64,000 nt of DNA. It comes from Aquabacterium sp. NJ1 (GTDB lineage: Bacteria; Pseudomonadota; Gammaproteobacteria; Burkholderiales; Burkholderiaceae_C). The notes under the pieces were generated by a model. The model searched no databases. It worked only from the letters and a program-made list of their open reading frames with translations, and was not told where the DNA came from. Of this stretch, positions 27,803-36,600 are shown one piece after another. The position numbers and the translations under genes are program-made. Position 1 is the stretch's first letter. Every line of letters starts with the position of its first letter. Location of the stretch: assembly GCF_000768065.1 (NCBI RefSeq), contig NZ_JRKM01000001.1:930001-994000 (forward strand), written 5' to 3'.

Positions 27803-28279
27803 TCAGCGGGCGATCGTGTTTTCGCGGCGAATCTTCGCCTGCAGCTGCAGGATGCCGTAGAGCAGTGCTTCAGCCGTCGGCGGGCAGCCGGGCACGTACA
27901 CGTCCACCGGGACGATGCGGTCACAACCGCGCACCACCGAGTAGCTGTAGTGGTAGTAGCCACCACCGTTGGCGCACGAGCCCATGGACAATACCCAGCG
28001 GGGTTCGGCCATCTGGTCATACACCTTGCGCAGGGCTGGCGCCATCTTGTTGCACAGCGTGCCGGCCACGATCATCAGATCGGACTGACGGGGGCTGGGG
28101 CGGAACAACATGCCGAAGCGGTCAATGTCGTAGCGAGCCGCGCCCGCGTGCATCATCTCGACCGCGCAGCAGGCCAGACCGAAGGTCATGGGCCACAGAG
28201 AACCGGTCTTGGACCAGTTGATCAGCGTGTCAGCCGAGGTGGTGATGAAGCCCTCTTTGAAGACGCCTTCGATACCCAT
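27803..28279 (-). CDS. nuoB: NADH-quinone oxidoreductase subunit B
   Basis: 158 residues, holding cluster N2, the last iron-sulfur centre before quinone. Ligands seen: the tandem cysteines of [11 protein letters not shown] (about 36-37), the cysteine in [13 protein letters not shown] (about 101) and the one in [15 protein letters not shown] (about 131). Length is typical. The 72-base gap to nuoA is larger than most in the operon. Confidence 0.97.
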   Translation of the reverse strand: MGIEGVFKEGFITTSADTLINWSKTGSLWPMTFGLACCAVEMMHAGAARYDIDRFGMLFRPSPRQSDLMIVAGTLCNKMAPALRKVYDQMAEPRWVLSMGSCANGGGYYHYSYSVVRGCDRIVPVDVYVPGCPPTAEALLYGILQLQAKIRRENTIAR

Positions 28280-28351
28280 TTCAATTACCTCTTGAAGATT
28301 CCAGTGCCAGAGCGGTTGCAGGAACGGTCGCGATGCGAGCCAGAGCCGGGA

Positions 28352-28711
28352 TCACTCCCAGTCCAGCGCGCCCTTCTTCCACTCGTAGGCAAAGCCCACA
28401 ACCAGGATGCCCAGGAACAACATGATGGCCAGGAAGCCGGTCATGCCCACTTCCTTGAGCGCCACCGCCCAGGGGAACAGGAATGCGATTTCCAGGTCGA
28501 ACAAGATGAAGAGGATGGCGACCAGGTAGTAGCGCACATCGAACTTCATGCGTGCGTCCTCGAAGGCTTCGAAGCCGCACTCGTAAGGGGAGTTCTTGGC
28601 CTCGTCAGGGCGACGGGGGCCCAACAGGAAACCAAGCGCCTGTGGCGCAATGCCCACACCCACGCCAACGAGGATGAAAAGAATGACGGGCAGATATTGC
28701 TCAATGTTCAT
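28352..28711 (-). CDS. nuoA: NADH-quinone oxidoreductase subunit A
   Basis: 119 residues with three membrane helices. The conserved loop [20 protein letters not shown], near residues 41-60, contributes to the quinone chamber, and helix 2 has the typical [17 protein letters not shown] with acidic residues. It is the first gene of the 14-gene operon and reads away from tRNA-Leu. The ribosome site is poor (GAAAG). Confidence 0.96.
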   Translation of the reverse strand: MNIEQYLPVILFILVGVGVGIAPQALGFLLGPRRPDEAKNSPYECGFEAFEDARMKFDVRYYLVAILFILFDLEIAFLFPWAVALKEVGMTGFLAIMLFLGILVVGFAYEWKKGALDWE

Positions 28712-28761
28712 GGCCAGGGGCTTTCAGAACGAACAAGACGCGTGATTGGACCACACAGACA

Positions 28762-28829
28762 AAACAAAAAGCGCGCCAGGCATGCGATCAATCGGGATTG
28801 AACCCGAGATGACAGCATCCACAGCGCGC
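28762..28829 (-). terminator. Possible terminator between tRNA-Leu and nuoA
   Basis: On the minus strand, GCGCGC (28829-28824) can pair with GCGCGC (28776-28771), with further partial pairing inside (GGATGC with GCATGCC, and a TCGGG..CCCGA stem), followed by TTTTTGTTTT. This would end the rpsO-to-tRNA transcript and leave about 50 bases for a nuoA promoter. The inner TCGGGTTCAATCCCGA looks like a tRNA T arm with a 6-base loop, but no tRNA surrounds it. Confidence 0.4.
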
Positions 28830-28956
28830 CCACCGGAGGACTTCGTACTGCTGAACCCACCCAACGGAAGGCAGCTTTCACATCCTTCACGATCAGCTTG
28901 GGAGAAACAACCGGCGCTGATCATGGGATTGGCACAAAGACTCGTTTGAAATCTTA

Positions 28957-29041
28957 TGGTGCCGACGGCGAGACTCGAACTCGCACAGCTTTCGCCACTA
29001 CCCCCTCAAGATAGCGTGTCTACCAATTTCACCACGTCGGC
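28957..29041 (-). tRNA. tRNA-Leu (anticodon GAG)
   Basis: 85 bases including an encoded CCA. The 7-bp acceptor stem is GCCGACG with CGTCGGC. The D arm has the usual GGTAGACAC. The anticodon stem CTATC/GGTAG (one T-G pair) closes the loop TTGAGGG, giving anticodon GAG. A class II variable arm (TGGCGAAAGCT) and the T arm TGCGAGTTCGAGTCTCGC complete it. It lies 109 bases after secG on the same strand. Confidence 0.96.
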
Positions 29042-29150
29042 AAGTGGGTCAGCAAAGTGCTTCACTGAACCCGCTCGTTTGTTGCTTCGGTTTGCTTGAG
29101 GTTTGCTCACCGAAGCCTCTTATTCTAAACCGATTTTTGTCGCCGATTCG

Positions 29151-29525
29151 TCACTTGTTCGGAATCAGTGCAGCACCAGAGGCCGGCGCAGCAGGCACCG
29201 ACACCGCAGAGGCCGCAGAAGCGGACACCGCAGCACCACTGGCAGCCTGATCCAGCACGCTGGCTTGATCAGCCGCGTTGGCGCGATGGTTACCGAAGTA
29301 AGCCAGCGCCAATGTGCAAGAGAAGAACACAGCGGCCGCCACGGCCGTCGAGCGCGACAAAAAGTTGGCGCTGCCGGTGGCCCCGAACAGACTGCCCGAC
29401 GCCCCACTACCGAAGGACGCCCCCATATCGGCACCCTTGCCGTGCTGCACCAGCACCAGGCCAATCATGGCCAGCGCAGACACAACCTGGAGCAAGAGCA
29501 CCATCGTCATCAAAGCTTGTTGCAT
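29151..29525 (-). CDS. secG: Preprotein translocase subunit SecG
   Basis: 124 residues. Two membrane helices (about 8-26 and 57-77) flank the conserved loop LVLVQHGKGADMGASFG, with GSANFLSRSTA before helix 2. SecG assists the SecYE channel. The C-terminal 40 residues are Ala/Ser/Pro-rich and variable, as in other Burkholderiales. It lies between tpiA and tRNA-Leu; tpiA ends 36 bases upstream. Confidence 0.95.
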   Translation of the reverse strand: MQQALMTMVLLLQVVSALAMIGLVLVQHGKGADMGASFGSGASGSLFGATGSANFLSRSTAVAAAVFFSCTLALAYFGNHRANAADQASVLDQAASGAAVSASAASAVSVPAAPASGAALIPNK

Positions 29526-29561
29526 GAAAGAAAACTCCTAGACCTTTTCCAGTCGATGACC

Positions 29562-30308
29562 TCAGGCCGCGCGCGCGATGGCAGCGAAATCCGCCGCCTT
29601 GAGCGCAGCACCACCAATGAGGCCGCCGTCGATATCAGCCTGAGCGAACAGCTCGGCCGCGTTGTCGGGCTTGACGCTGCCGCCGTACAGCAGCGGCACC
29701 TTGGCCGCTTCAGGCAGGGCAGCCTTGAGCTGCGCACGCAGGAAAGCGTGCACAGCCTGCGCCTGCTCGGGTGAAGCCGTCTTGCCTGTGCCAATGGCCC
29801 AGACAGGCTCGTAAGCCACCACGACCTGCACCAGCTGCGCACCCAGGGTGTCGATGACAGCCTTCATCTGGCGCGCCACCACAGCCTCGGTTTGACCCGC
29901 TTCGCGCTCGGCCAGCGTTTCGCCGACACAGACGATCGGCGTCAGGCCATGAGCCAGTGCAGCCTTGGCCTTGTCGGCGACCAACTGGTCACTCTCAAGG
30001 TGGTAGCTGCGGCGCTCCGAATGCCCCACGATGGCGTACTTCGCACCGAATTCGCGCACCATCGGGCCCGAGACCTCACCCGTGTAAGCGCCTTGCGCCT
30101 GCACGGAGACGTCCTGCGAGCCCCAGGCAATGGCCGAACCCTTGAGGGCCTCGGCCACATCAGCCAGGAACACGAAAGGCGGGCACACCGCCACATCAGC
30201 CTTGGGCGCCGTGGCGGCCAGGTCGGCCGCCAGAAGACCCTTGATCAGTTCAGCATTGGATGCACGGCTGCCGTGCATCTTCCAGTTGCCAACAACCAGT
30301 TTCTTCAT
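29562..30308 (-). CDS. tpiA: Triosephosphate isomerase
   Basis: 248 residues. Interconverts dihydroxyacetone phosphate and glyceraldehyde 3-phosphate. Catalytic features: NWKMHGS (Lys and Asn near residue 8-10), the electrophilic histidine in GHSERR near 97, and the base glutamate in [15 protein letters not shown] near 167. The ATG at 30308 gives the family start [11 protein letters not shown]; a GTG at 30320 overlapping the pnp stop is the alternative. It lies directly after pnp. Confidence 0.96.
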   Translation of the reverse strand: MKKLVVGNWKMHGSRASNAELIKGLLAADLAATAPKADVAVCPPFVFLADVAEALKGSAIAWGSQDVSVQAQGAYTGEVSGPMVREFGAKYAIVGHSERRSYHLESDQLVADKAKAALAHGLTPIVCVGETLAEREAGQTEAVVARQMKAVIDTLGAQLVQVVVAYEPVWAIGTGKTASPEQAQAVHAFLRAQLKAALPEAAKVPLLYGGSVKPDNAAELFAQADIDGGLIGGAALKAADFAAIARAA

Positions 30309-30316
30309 GGCGCGGA

Positions 30317-32602
30317 TCACTGCTGCTGTTGCTGCTGAGCCTGGCCTTCGGCGTCACCACCTTGAGCCGACGTCTCTTGCTCGGCGCGGGGCGCACGGTC
30401 ACGGCGCTCGCCGCGGTCACCGCGATCACCACGATCACGGCCACCACGGTCGCCGCGGTCACCACGAGGGCCACGGTCGCCGCGCTCTTCGCGCTCGGGC
30501 ATACCTTCAGGGCGATCCAGCAAGGCCTTCATGGACAGCTTGACGCGGCCCTTTTCGTCGGTCTCCAGGACCTTGACCTTGACGATCTGGCCTTCCTTCA
30601 GGTAGTCGCCCACGTTCTCGACACGCTCATGTGCGATCTGGCTGATGTGCAGCAGACCGTCCTTGCCGGGCAGCAGGTTGACCAGGGCACCGAAGTCAAA
30701 CAACTTGGTGACAGCGCCTTCGTAGGTCTTGCCGATTTCGACTTCAGCGGTGATCTCGTTGATGCGCTGGATGGCGAAGTTGGCCTTCTCGGCATCGGTC
30801 GAAGCCACGGTGATGACACCGTCTTCGGCGATGTTGATCTGGCAGCCGGTTTCTTCACACAGGCCACGGATGGTGGCGCCGCCCTTGCCGATCACGTCAC
30901 GGATCTTCTCGGGGTTGATCTTCAGCGTGTACAGGCGGGGCGCGAACTCGGAGACTTCGGTGTTGGCACCGGCCATGGCTTCGACCATCTTGCCCAGGAT
31001 GTGCAGGCGAGCTTCCTTGGCCTGAGCCAGCGCGACCTGCATGATTTCCTTGGTGATGCCCTGGATCTTGATGTCCATCTGCAGAGCCGTGATACCGGAC
31101 GTGGTACCGGCCACCTTGAAGTCCATGTCACCCAGGTGATCTTCATCACCCAGGATGTCGGTCAGCACGGCGAACTTGTTGCCTTCCTTGATCAGGCCCA
31201 TGGCGATACCGGCCACGTGCGCCTTCATGGGCACGCCAGCGTCCATCAGCGCCAGGCAGCCGCCGCACACGGAAGCCATCGACGAGGAGCCGTTGGATTC
31301 GGTGATCTCGGAAACCACGCGCAGGGTGTAGGCGAACTCTTCCTTCGGGGGCAGCAGCGGCACCAGGGCGCGCTTGGCCAGACGGCCGTGGCCGATTTCG
31401 CGGCGCTTGGGGCTGCCCACACGGCCGGTTTCGCCGGTGGCGAACGGAGGCATGTTGTAGTGGAACAGGAAGGTGTCGCGGAAGTCACCGGTCAGCGCGT
31501 CGATGCGCTGGGCATCTTGCTCGGTGCCCAGGGTGGACACGACCAGGGCCTGGGTTTCACCACGGGTGAACAGGGCCGAGCCGTGCACGCGCGGCAGCAC
31601 GCCGGTGCGGATCTCGATGGGACGCACGGTGCGGGTGTCGCGACCGTCGATGCGAGGCTCGCCGGCCAGGATCTGGCTGCGCACGATCTTGGCTTCGATG
31701 TCGAACAGCAGGCCTTCAACCTTGACGCTGTCAAAAGCGATGCCCTCTTCGGTCAGCGCGGTCTTGACTTCTGCGTAGGCCAGGCGGCAGGCGTGCGTAC
31801 GAGCCTGCTTGGAGCGGATCTGATAAGCAGCGCGCAGCTTTTCTTCAGCCAGGGCATTGACCTTGGCGATGAAGGCCTCGTCCTTGGCGGGAGGCAGCCA
31901 GTCCCAGGCAGGCTTGCCGGCATCGCGCACGAAATCGTGGATGGCCTGGATGGCGATGTTGCCTTGCTCGTGGCCGAACACCACACCACCCAGCATCACG
32001 TCTTCCGACAGCTGGTCGGCCTCGGACTCCACCATCAGCACGGCGGACTCGGTACCGGCGACGATCAGGTCCATCTTGGACTCGGCCATCTGCGAAGGGC
32101 TGGGGTTCAGCACATATTCGCCATTGATGTAGGCCACGCGTGCGGCGCCGATGGGGCCGTTGAACGGGATGCCGGAGATCGACAGCGCGGCGCTGGAGGC
32201 GATCATGGCGGCGATGTCGGACGCCACCTCAGGGTTCAAGGACACCACATGGATCACCAGCTGGACTTCGTTGTAGAAGCCTTCGGGGAACAGGGGACGG
32301 ATCGGGCGGTCGATCAGACGCGAGGTCAGGGTCTCGAATTCGGAAGGCTTGGCTTCGCGCTTGAAGAAGCTGCCAGGGATCTTGCCGGCGGCGTAGGTCT
32401 TTTCGAGGTAATCAACCGTCAGGGGGAAGAAGTCCTGGCCGGGCTTGGCGGTCTTGGCGCACACCACGGTGGCCAGCACGACGGTGCCTTCGATGTCGAC
32501 CAGCACGGCGCCGGTGGCCTGGCGGGCGATTTCACCCGTTTCCATCGTGACGGTGTGGTTGCCCCACTGGAAGGTCTTGGTGACTTTGTTGAACATGGTC
32601 AT
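30317..32602 (-). CDS. pnp: Polyribonucleotide nucleotidyltransferase (PNPase)
   Basis: 761 residues. The 3'-5' phosphorolytic exoribonuclease of the degradosome. In order: two RNase PH domains, a KH domain around 560-620 ([15 protein letters not shown]) and an S1 domain around 625-690 ([20 protein letters not shown]). A C-terminal tail of about 60 residues is dominated by [13 protein letters not shown] repeats and ends in a run of six glutamines coded by CAG/CAA triplets; E. coli PNPase is 711 residues and lacks it. The leader contains a hairpin, in keeping with known pnp autoregulation. Confidence 0.97.
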   Translation of the reverse strand: MTMFNKVTKTFQWGNHTVTMETGEIARQATGAVLVDIEGTVVLATVVCAKTAKPGQDFFPLTVDYLEKTYAAGKIPGSFFKREAKPSEFETLTSRLIDRPIRPLFPEGFYNEVQLVIHVVSLNPEVASDIAAMIASSAALSISGIPFNGPIGAARVAYINGEYVLNPSPSQMAESKMDLIVAGTESAVLMVESEADQLSEDVMLGGVVFGHEQGNIAIQAIHDFVRDAGKPAWDWLPPAKDEAFIAKVNALAEEKLRAAYQIRSKQARTHACRLAYAEVKTALTEEGIAFDSVKVEGLLFDIEAKIVRSQILAGEPRIDGRDTRTVRPIEIRTGVLPRVHGSALFTRGETQALVVSTLGTEQDAQRIDALTGDFRDTFLFHYNMPPFATGETGRVGSPKRREIGHGRLAKRALVPLLPPKEEFAYTLRVVSEITESNGSSSMASVCGGCLALMDAGVPMKAHVAGIAMGLIKEGNKFAVLTDILGDEDHLGDMDFKVAGTTSGITALQMDIKIQGITKEIMQVALAQAKEARLHILGKMVEAMAGANTEVSEFAPRLYTLKINPEKIRDVIGKGGATIRGLCEETGCQINIAEDGVITVASTDAEKANFAIQRINEITAEVEIGKTYEGAVTKLFDFGALVNLLPGKDGLLHISQIAHERVENVGDYLKEGQIVKVKVLETDEKGRVKLSMKALLDRPEGMPEREERGDRGPRGDRGDRGGRDRGDRGDRGERRDRAPRAEQETSAQGGDAEGQAQQQQQQ

Positions 32603-32672
32603 GGAAGTGATCTCCGGTTTATATCGGGCACCTTGCGGCGCCTTTGGTTATGCCGTCACTCAGTCGCGATGC

Positions 32673-32711
32673 CATTCCAGCGGGATTGCGGGGATCAACC
32701 CCGTTGGAATG
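32673..32711 (-). promoter_or_regulatory. Leader hairpin upstream of pnp
   Basis: CATTCCA (32673-32679) pairs with TGGAATG (32705-32711), extended inward by a CGGG/CCCG-type GC stem, about 70 bases before the pnp start. In E. coli a pnp leader stem-loop is cut by RNase III and then lets PNPase repress its own synthesis. The same role here is inferred from position only. Confidence 0.4.
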
Positions 32712-32743
32712 ACACAGCGTTCGCTTGTCGAGTGCCTGGCGTC

Positions 32744-32787
32744 AAAAAACAAAAAGCCTGTGCTGGGGGAGACCAGACAGGCTTTTT
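32744..32787 (-). terminator. Intrinsic terminator after rpsO
   Basis: On the minus strand AAAAAGCCTGT pairs perfectly with ACAGGCTTTTT, with an inner CTGG/CCAG extension, followed by GTTTTTTGAC. It sits about 16 bases after the rpsO stop and before pnp. It probably allows partial read-through, as at rpsO-pnp in E. coli. Confidence 0.85.
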
Positions 32788-32802
32788 GTTGTCATGCGGT
32801 GC

Positions 32803-33072
32803 TTACTTGCGCAGACCCAGCTTGGCGATCAGTGCAGCGTAGCGGCTGAAGTCCTTGTCCTTCAGGTAGTCCAGCAGCTTGCGACGACGGCTGACCATGC
32901 GCAGCAGGCCGCGACGACCGTGGTGGTCCTTCTTGTTGGCCTTGAAGTGGGGAGTCAGTTCGTTGATGCGAGCGGTCAGCAGGGCCACTTGCACTTCGGG
33001 AGAGCCGGTGTCGTTGGCGGCACGGGCGTTGTCCTTGATGATGGCTGCGGTATTGATGTCTGCGACGGACAT
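32803..33072 (-). CDS. rpsO: 30S ribosomal protein S15
   Basis: 89 residues, exactly the family length. Binds 16S rRNA early in 30S assembly. Signatures: [40 protein letters not shown] and [12 protein letters not shown]. It precedes pnp, as in many bacteria, with an intrinsic terminator between them. Confidence 0.98.
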   Translation of the reverse strand: MSVADINTAAIIKDNARAANDTGSPEVQVALLTARINELTPHFKANKKDHHGRRGLLRMVSRRRKLLDYLKDKDFSRYAALIAKLGLRK

Positions 33073-33219
33073 GGTGTTTCCTGAAAAACAGATGCAGGCC
33101 GACGGTACAGACTGATCAAAAAGTCAGGCACCAGCGGTTTCTGCGTTGGACTTGCGACACCGGGTGAAACCAACCCAGGTCGTGCGAAATTGCCGCCCTT
33201 TGAAAACGGCAAGACGCAG

Positions 33220-33250
33220 AGTATAGCAAAAATCCTCAGAGGGTGGCCAG
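33220..33250 (-). promoter_or_regulatory. Likely sigma-70 promoter for rpsO
   Basis: On the minus strand TTGCTATACT gives an extended -10 (TGC TATACT, 33228-33220). It starts inside the last codons of tsaD and lies about 150 bases before the rpsO ATG, leaving a leader long enough for S15 autoregulation. No good -35 is visible, as often with extended -10 promoters. Confidence 0.5.
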
Positions 33251-34306
33251 ATCCCAGCGCGGCTTGACGTCGAACGCCGGCTCGGTGCTCAGCGTGGCCA
33301 GCCCCGCCTGCAGTCGCATGGCCGCTGCCAGGGCGATCATGGCGCCGTTGTCGGTACACAGGTGCAATTCAGGGTAGTGAACGCGGATACCACGCCTGGC
33401 GCAAGCTCGATCCAGTTGCTCGCGCAGCAGTTTGTTGGCACCCACGCCACCGGCCACCACCACCCGCTTCAGGCCAGTGGACTTCAACGCGGCCAGCGAC
33501 TTCTTGACCAGCACCTCGACAATCGCGGCCTGCGTGGAGGCCGCCAGATCTGCCAGTACCGCCTGGTTTTCGGGCGCCGCCAGCTTGTCGGCCTGCTCCA
33601 GCCAACCCAGACGCACCAGATGGGTGCGAACCGCGGTTTTCAAACCCGCGAACGAAAAATCCAGGTTGCCGGAATGCAGCATGGGCCGAGGCAACTCGAA
33701 GGCATCCGCCCGCCCATTGGCCGCCAGCTTCGACAGGTGCGGGCCACCCGGATATGGCAAGCCCATCAGCTTGGCCGACTTGTCGAAGGCCTCGCCGGCT
33801 GCGTCGTCCACCGTTTCGCCCAGCAGCTCGTAGCGCCCTACCCCATCAACACGCATCAGCTGCGTGTGGCCGCCGGATACCAGCAGCGCCACAAAGGGGA
33901 ACTCGGGCGGGTCAGCGGACAGGAAAGGCGACAGCAAATGCCCCTCCAGGTGATGCACCCCCAGCAGCGGCTTGCCCATGGCCGCACCCAAGGCACAGGC
34001 CACACCCGCCCCAACCAGCAGCGCCCCTGCCAGACCAGGGCCCTTTGTGTAGGCCACCACATCCACATCGCTCATGGATTTGCCAGACTCGCTCAATACC
34101 TGGCGAGCCAGCGGCACGACGCGGCGAATGTGATCGCGGGAAGCCAGTTCGGGCACCACGCCGCCATAAGCCTGATGCATGTCGATCTGGCTGTGCAAGG
34201 CATGGGACAAGAGCGTGGGTGCACCACCGCTCTGAGGCAGCGCCACCAGCGCCAGCCCCGTTTCGTCACATGAAGATTCAATACCCAGGATCAATGTGTC
34301 AGCCAT
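33236..34306 (-). CDS. tsaD: tRNA N6-adenosine threonylcarbamoyltransferase
   Basis: 356 residues. Transfers threonylcarbamoyl to A37 of ANN-decoding tRNAs, with TsaB and TsaE encoded elsewhere. ASKHA-fold signatures: [11 protein letters not shown] at the N-terminus, the metal-binding [11 protein letters not shown] near residue 116, SGGHTQLM near 141, and [13 protein letters not shown] near 277. The ATG at 34306 is the only start giving the family N-terminus. It diverges from the ANTAR regulator. Confidence 0.97.
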   Translation of the reverse strand: MADTLILGIESSCDETGLALVALPQSGGAPTLLSHALHSQIDMHQAYGGVVPELASRDHIRRVVPLARQVLSESGKSMSDVDVVAYTKGPGLAGALLVGAGVACALGAAMGKPLLGVHHLEGHLLSPFLSADPPEFPFVALLVSGGHTQLMRVDGVGRYELLGETVDDAAGEAFDKSAKLMGLPYPGGPHLSKLAANGRADAFELPRPMLHSGNLDFSFAGLKTAVRTHLVRLGWLEQADKLAAPENQAVLADLAASTQAAIVEVLVKKSLAALKSTGLKRVVVAGGVGANKLLREQLDRACARRGIRVHYPELHLCTDNGAMIALAAAMRLQAGLATLSTEPAFDVKPRWDLATL

Positions 34307-34382
34307 CCCGCGAGTGTAGATCCCCACCAACATCGGTGCCATGGCCGTCGCCGGCGGGCTTGTTTGTTGCATGATCCCGGCC

Positions 34383-35015
34383 ATGAGCCTTCCAGCGCAG
34401 CAGCTACGCGTCGTCATCGTCCTGCCCGTCACCCTGTCCATCGAACCCGATGACGATGAGGTGGCCGAGGTCGAACGCACACGCATCCTGCGCATCGCGC
34501 TGCTGGAGGCCGGCTACAACGTGATCGCCACCCTGCCCGGCGACCGCTTCCTGCCCGACCGCCTGACCGAGATCCAGCCCGACATGGTGGTGGTCGATGC
34601 CGAATCACAAGGCCGCGACATCCTGGAACACGTGGTGATGGCCACGCGCGACGAGCGCCGCCCCATCGTGATGTTCACGGACGACGAAGACACCAGTTAT
34701 GTGCGCAAGGCGATTGCCGCAGGCGTGTCGGCTTATGTGGTGGCAGGTACGCCGGCCGAACACATCAAGCCCGTGCTGGATGTGGCCATGGCGCGCTTCG
34801 AGCATGAAGAGAAGCTGCGCAGCGAGCTGGCCGACGCGCGCAATCAGCTCGAAGAGCGCAAGGTCATCGACCGCGCCAAGGGCCTGCTCATGACCCGCCA
34901 GGGCCTGACCGAGCAGGAAGCCTATGCGCGCCTGCGCAAGGCGGCCATGGACAAAGGCATCAAGCTGGCCGATGTGGCCCAGCGCCTGATCGACGCGGCC
35001 GACCTCCTCGGCTGA
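34383..35015 (+). CDS. nasT: NasT-like ANTAR response regulator (antiterminator)
   Basis: About 210 residues. The N-terminal 130 are a receiver-like domain with the acceptor region [13 protein letters not shown] and the [23 protein letters not shown] segment; it also has an inserted acidic stretch ([11 protein letters not shown]) after the first strand. A coiled coil then leads to a C-terminal ANTAR domain (about 155-205): [38 protein letters not shown] domains bind tandem RNA hexaloops and prevent terminator formation; just such a leader lies 58 bases downstream, before nrtA. NasT is normally held by the nitrate sensor NasS, but no nasS is beside it here. A start at 34371 is also possible. 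Confidence 0.88.
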   Translation: MSLPAQQLRVVIVLPVTLSIEPDDDEVAEVERTRILRIALLEAGYNVIATLPGDRFLPDRLTEIQPDMVVVDAESQGRDILEHVVMATRDERRPIVMFTDDEDTSYVRKAIAAGVSAYVVAGTPAEHIKPVLDVAMARFEHEEKLRSELADARNQLEERKVIDRAKGLLMTRQGLTEQEAYARLRKAAMDKGIKLADVAQRLIDAADLLG

Positions 35016-35044
35016 AGCCTGGCCCCAAGCCTGTGCACACAGGC

Positions 35045-35060
35045 TGGCACACCGTTTGCA
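35045..35060 (+). promoter_or_regulatory. Sigma-54 (-24/-12) promoter of nrtA
   Basis: TGGCACACCGTTTGCA matches the RpoN consensus TGGCACN5TTGCA, with exact GG-to-GC spacing. The predicted start is about 35071, three bases before the first ANTAR hairpin. Sigma-54 needs an activator, most likely NtrC under nitrogen limitation, as for nasF of Klebsiella; no clear NtrC site was found by eye. A short dyad (AGCCTGT/ACAGGCT, 35028-35045) abuts the -24 element. Confidence 0.85.
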
Positions 35061-35073
35061 TTACCTGATTCAA

Positions 35074-35124
35074 GCAAAGTCAACGGCGACTTTGCGTGCC
35101 TTGGGCGCCCAATGACGGGCCCCG
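35074..35124 (+). promoter_or_regulatory. Tandem-hexaloop ANTAR-binding leader RNA
   Basis: Hairpin P1: GCAAAGTC (35074-35081), loop AACGGC, GACTTTGC (35088-35095), a perfect 8-bp stem. Hairpin P2: GCCC (35107-35110), loop AATGAC, GGGC (35117-35120), extended by two G-C pairs past a C-C mismatch. Both loops have A at position 1 and G at position 4, the recognised ANTAR target pattern. An intrinsic terminator begins 11 bases later, as antitermination requires. The partner is most likely the ANTAR protein encoded directly upstream. Confidence 0.85.
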
Positions 35125-35134
35125 AGCTTCCGAC

Positions 35135-35198
35135 AAAGGTGTCATCGAAGCGTGTTTCCGTCCTTGTGATGGAGGCCTGCTGCGACGACACCTTTTTT
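35135..35198 (+). terminator. Attenuator terminator in the nrtA leader
   Basis: AAAGGTGTC (35135-35143) pairs with GACACCTTT (35187-35195); after an A-C mismatch the stem continues TCG/CGA. A run of six T follows (35193-35198), then GTTTTC. It lies 27 bases before the nrtA ATG, so unless it is disrupted transcription should stop before the transporter genes. Confidence 0.82.
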
Positions 35199-35224
35199 GT
35201 TTTCAAACAGGAAAGCTTTGCACC

Positions 35225-36469
35225 ATGAACTCGCAGGATCTGAAAATGACCCGCCGCACCATCTTGAAAACCGCAGCCGCCGCCAGTGCCGTCGGGGCTG
35301 TGCCTGGGCTCCAATCCGCCGTCTGGGCCGCGGGCTCCGACAAGCCCGAACTGGAGGAAGTCAAGATCGGTTTCATCCCCCTGACCGACTGCGCCTCCGT
35401 CGTGATGGCCTCGGTGCTGGGCTTTGACAAGAAGTACGGGGTCAAGATCGTCCCGTCCAAAGAAGCCTCCTGGGCCGGTGTGCGAGACAAACTGGTGAAC
35501 GGCGACCTGCACATGGCACACGTGCTGTACGGCCTGGTCTATGGCGTGCACCTGGGCACGGCTGGCCCCAAGAAGGACATGGCTGTGCTCATGTCCATCA
35601 ACAACAATGGACAGGGCATCACCCTGTCCAAAATGCTGGCCGACAAAGGGGCGGTGGACGGGCCGTCTTTGGCCAAATACATGGCCGCCAACCATCGTGA
35701 GTACACCTTCGCAGGCACGTTCCCGACAGGCACACATGCCATGTGGATGCACTACTGGCTGGCTGCCGCCGGCATCAACCCACTGTCTGGCGCCAAGCTG
35801 ATCACGGTACCGCCGCCTCAGATGGTGGCCAACATGCGCGTGGGCAACATGGACGGTTTCTGCGTGGGCGAGCCATGGAACCACCGCGCCATCATGGATG
35901 GCATCGGCATCACGGCCAACACCACCCAGGACATCTGGCAGGATCACCCTGAAAAGGTACTGGGCTGCACCGCAGAGTTCGTCAAGATGTACCCCAACAC
36001 CGCCCGCGCGGTGATGATGGCGGTGCTGGAAGCCAGCCGCTGGATCGATGCCGGCCTGCAAAACAAGATGAAGATGGCCGAGACAGTCGCCCAGAAGTCC
36101 TACATCAACACCAGCGTCGATGTGATCAACCAGCGCATCCTGGGTCGCTATCAGAACGGCCTGGGCAAGACCTGGGACGACCCCAACCACATGAAGTTCT
36201 TCAATGACGGCAAGGTCAACTTCCCGTACCTGAGCGACGGCATGTGGTTCCTGACGCAGCACAAGCGCTGGGGCTTGTTGAAAGACCACCCGGACTACCT
36301 GGGTGTGGCCAAGCAGATCAACCGGATCGACCTGTACAAGCAGGTGGCCAGCGCCATGGGCATCAGCGTGCCCAAGGATGTGATGCGTACCAGCAAATTG
36401 ATGGACGGCGTCGTCTGGGACGGAAAGGACCCGAAGAAGTACGCCGACAGCTTCAAGATCAAGGCCTGA
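35225..36469 (+). CDS. nrtA: Nitrate ABC transporter substrate-binding protein
   Basis: 414 residues of the NrtA/CmpA family. The N-terminus is a Tat-type signal (TRRTILKTAAAASAVGAVPG) with cleavage expected near AVWA. The mature protein has the family stretch KIGFIPLTDCASVVMA, then GTFPTGTHAMWMHYWLAAAG and GFCVGEPWNHRAI, which line the anion pocket in solved homologues. It delivers nitrate (or nitrite, less likely bicarbonate) to NrtB/NrtD. It is the first gene after the ANTAR-controlled attenuator. AACAGGAAAGC supplies a fair ribosome site. Nitrate specificity is inferred from context. Confidence 0.9.
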   Translation: MNSQDLKMTRRTILKTAAAASAVGAVPGLQSAVWAAGSDKPELEEVKIGFIPLTDCASVVMASVLGFDKKYGVKIVPSKEASWAGVRDKLVNGDLHMAHVLYGLVYGVHLGTAGPKKDMAVLMSINNNGQGITLSKMLADKGAVDGPSLAKYMAANHREYTFAGTFPTGTHAMWMHYWLAAAGINPLSGAKLITVPPPQMVANMRVGNMDGFCVGEPWNHRAIMDGIGITANTTQDIWQDHPEKVLGCTAEFVKMYPNTARAVMMAVLEASRWIDAGLQNKMKMAETVAQKSYINTSVDVINQRILGRYQNGLGKTWDDPNHMKFFNDGKVNFPYLSDGMWFLTQHKRWGLLKDHPDYLGVAKQINRIDLYKQVASAMGISVPKDVMRTSKLMDGVVWDGKDPKKYADSFKIKA

Positions 36470-36578
36470 CCTTGGTCCACAGGTTTGTGCAACCTGCCCG
36501 ATTCCTTGCCTGAGTTTTGTGAGCTTTTTGAGTTTCGCCAACAAAACCAACTGAGTCCCGCTGAGACCCGATCCCGCC

Positions 36579-36600
36579 GGGGCGCCCTTGAAGGCACCCC
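36579..36600 (+). promoter_or_regulatory. Intercistronic hairpin between nrtA and nrtB
   Basis: GGGGCGCC (36579-36586), loop CTTGAA, GGCACCCC (36593-36600): a GC-rich stem with one C-A mismatch and no T run, in a 242-base gap. The rest of that gap holds no ORF. In binding-protein-dependent operons such hairpins protect the upstream message, giving excess binding protein; that role is inferred. Confidence 0.5.

Noticed and set aside
23961..27860. 1299-codon open frame on the plus strand opposite nuoB-nuoF
   Set aside because: It is antisense to five clear nuo genes. In GC-rich DNA the codon bias of the real strand removes stop codons from the opposite frame; the product is His/Gln/Arg-rich with no recognisable domain.
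28773..28830. Possible second tRNA before nuoA
   Set aside because: A T-arm-like hairpin exists, but its loop has six bases and no acceptor, D or anticodon arm can be folded around it.
30330..30345. CTG/TTG triplet run near 30.3 kb as a tandem repeat element
   Set aside because: It is the in-frame code for the polyglutamine end of PNPase, not an independent repeat.
35028..35045. AGCCTGT/ACAGGCT dyad as a terminator for the ANTAR gene
   Set aside because: It has no T run and overlaps the -24 element, so a binding-site or incidental role is more likely than termination.
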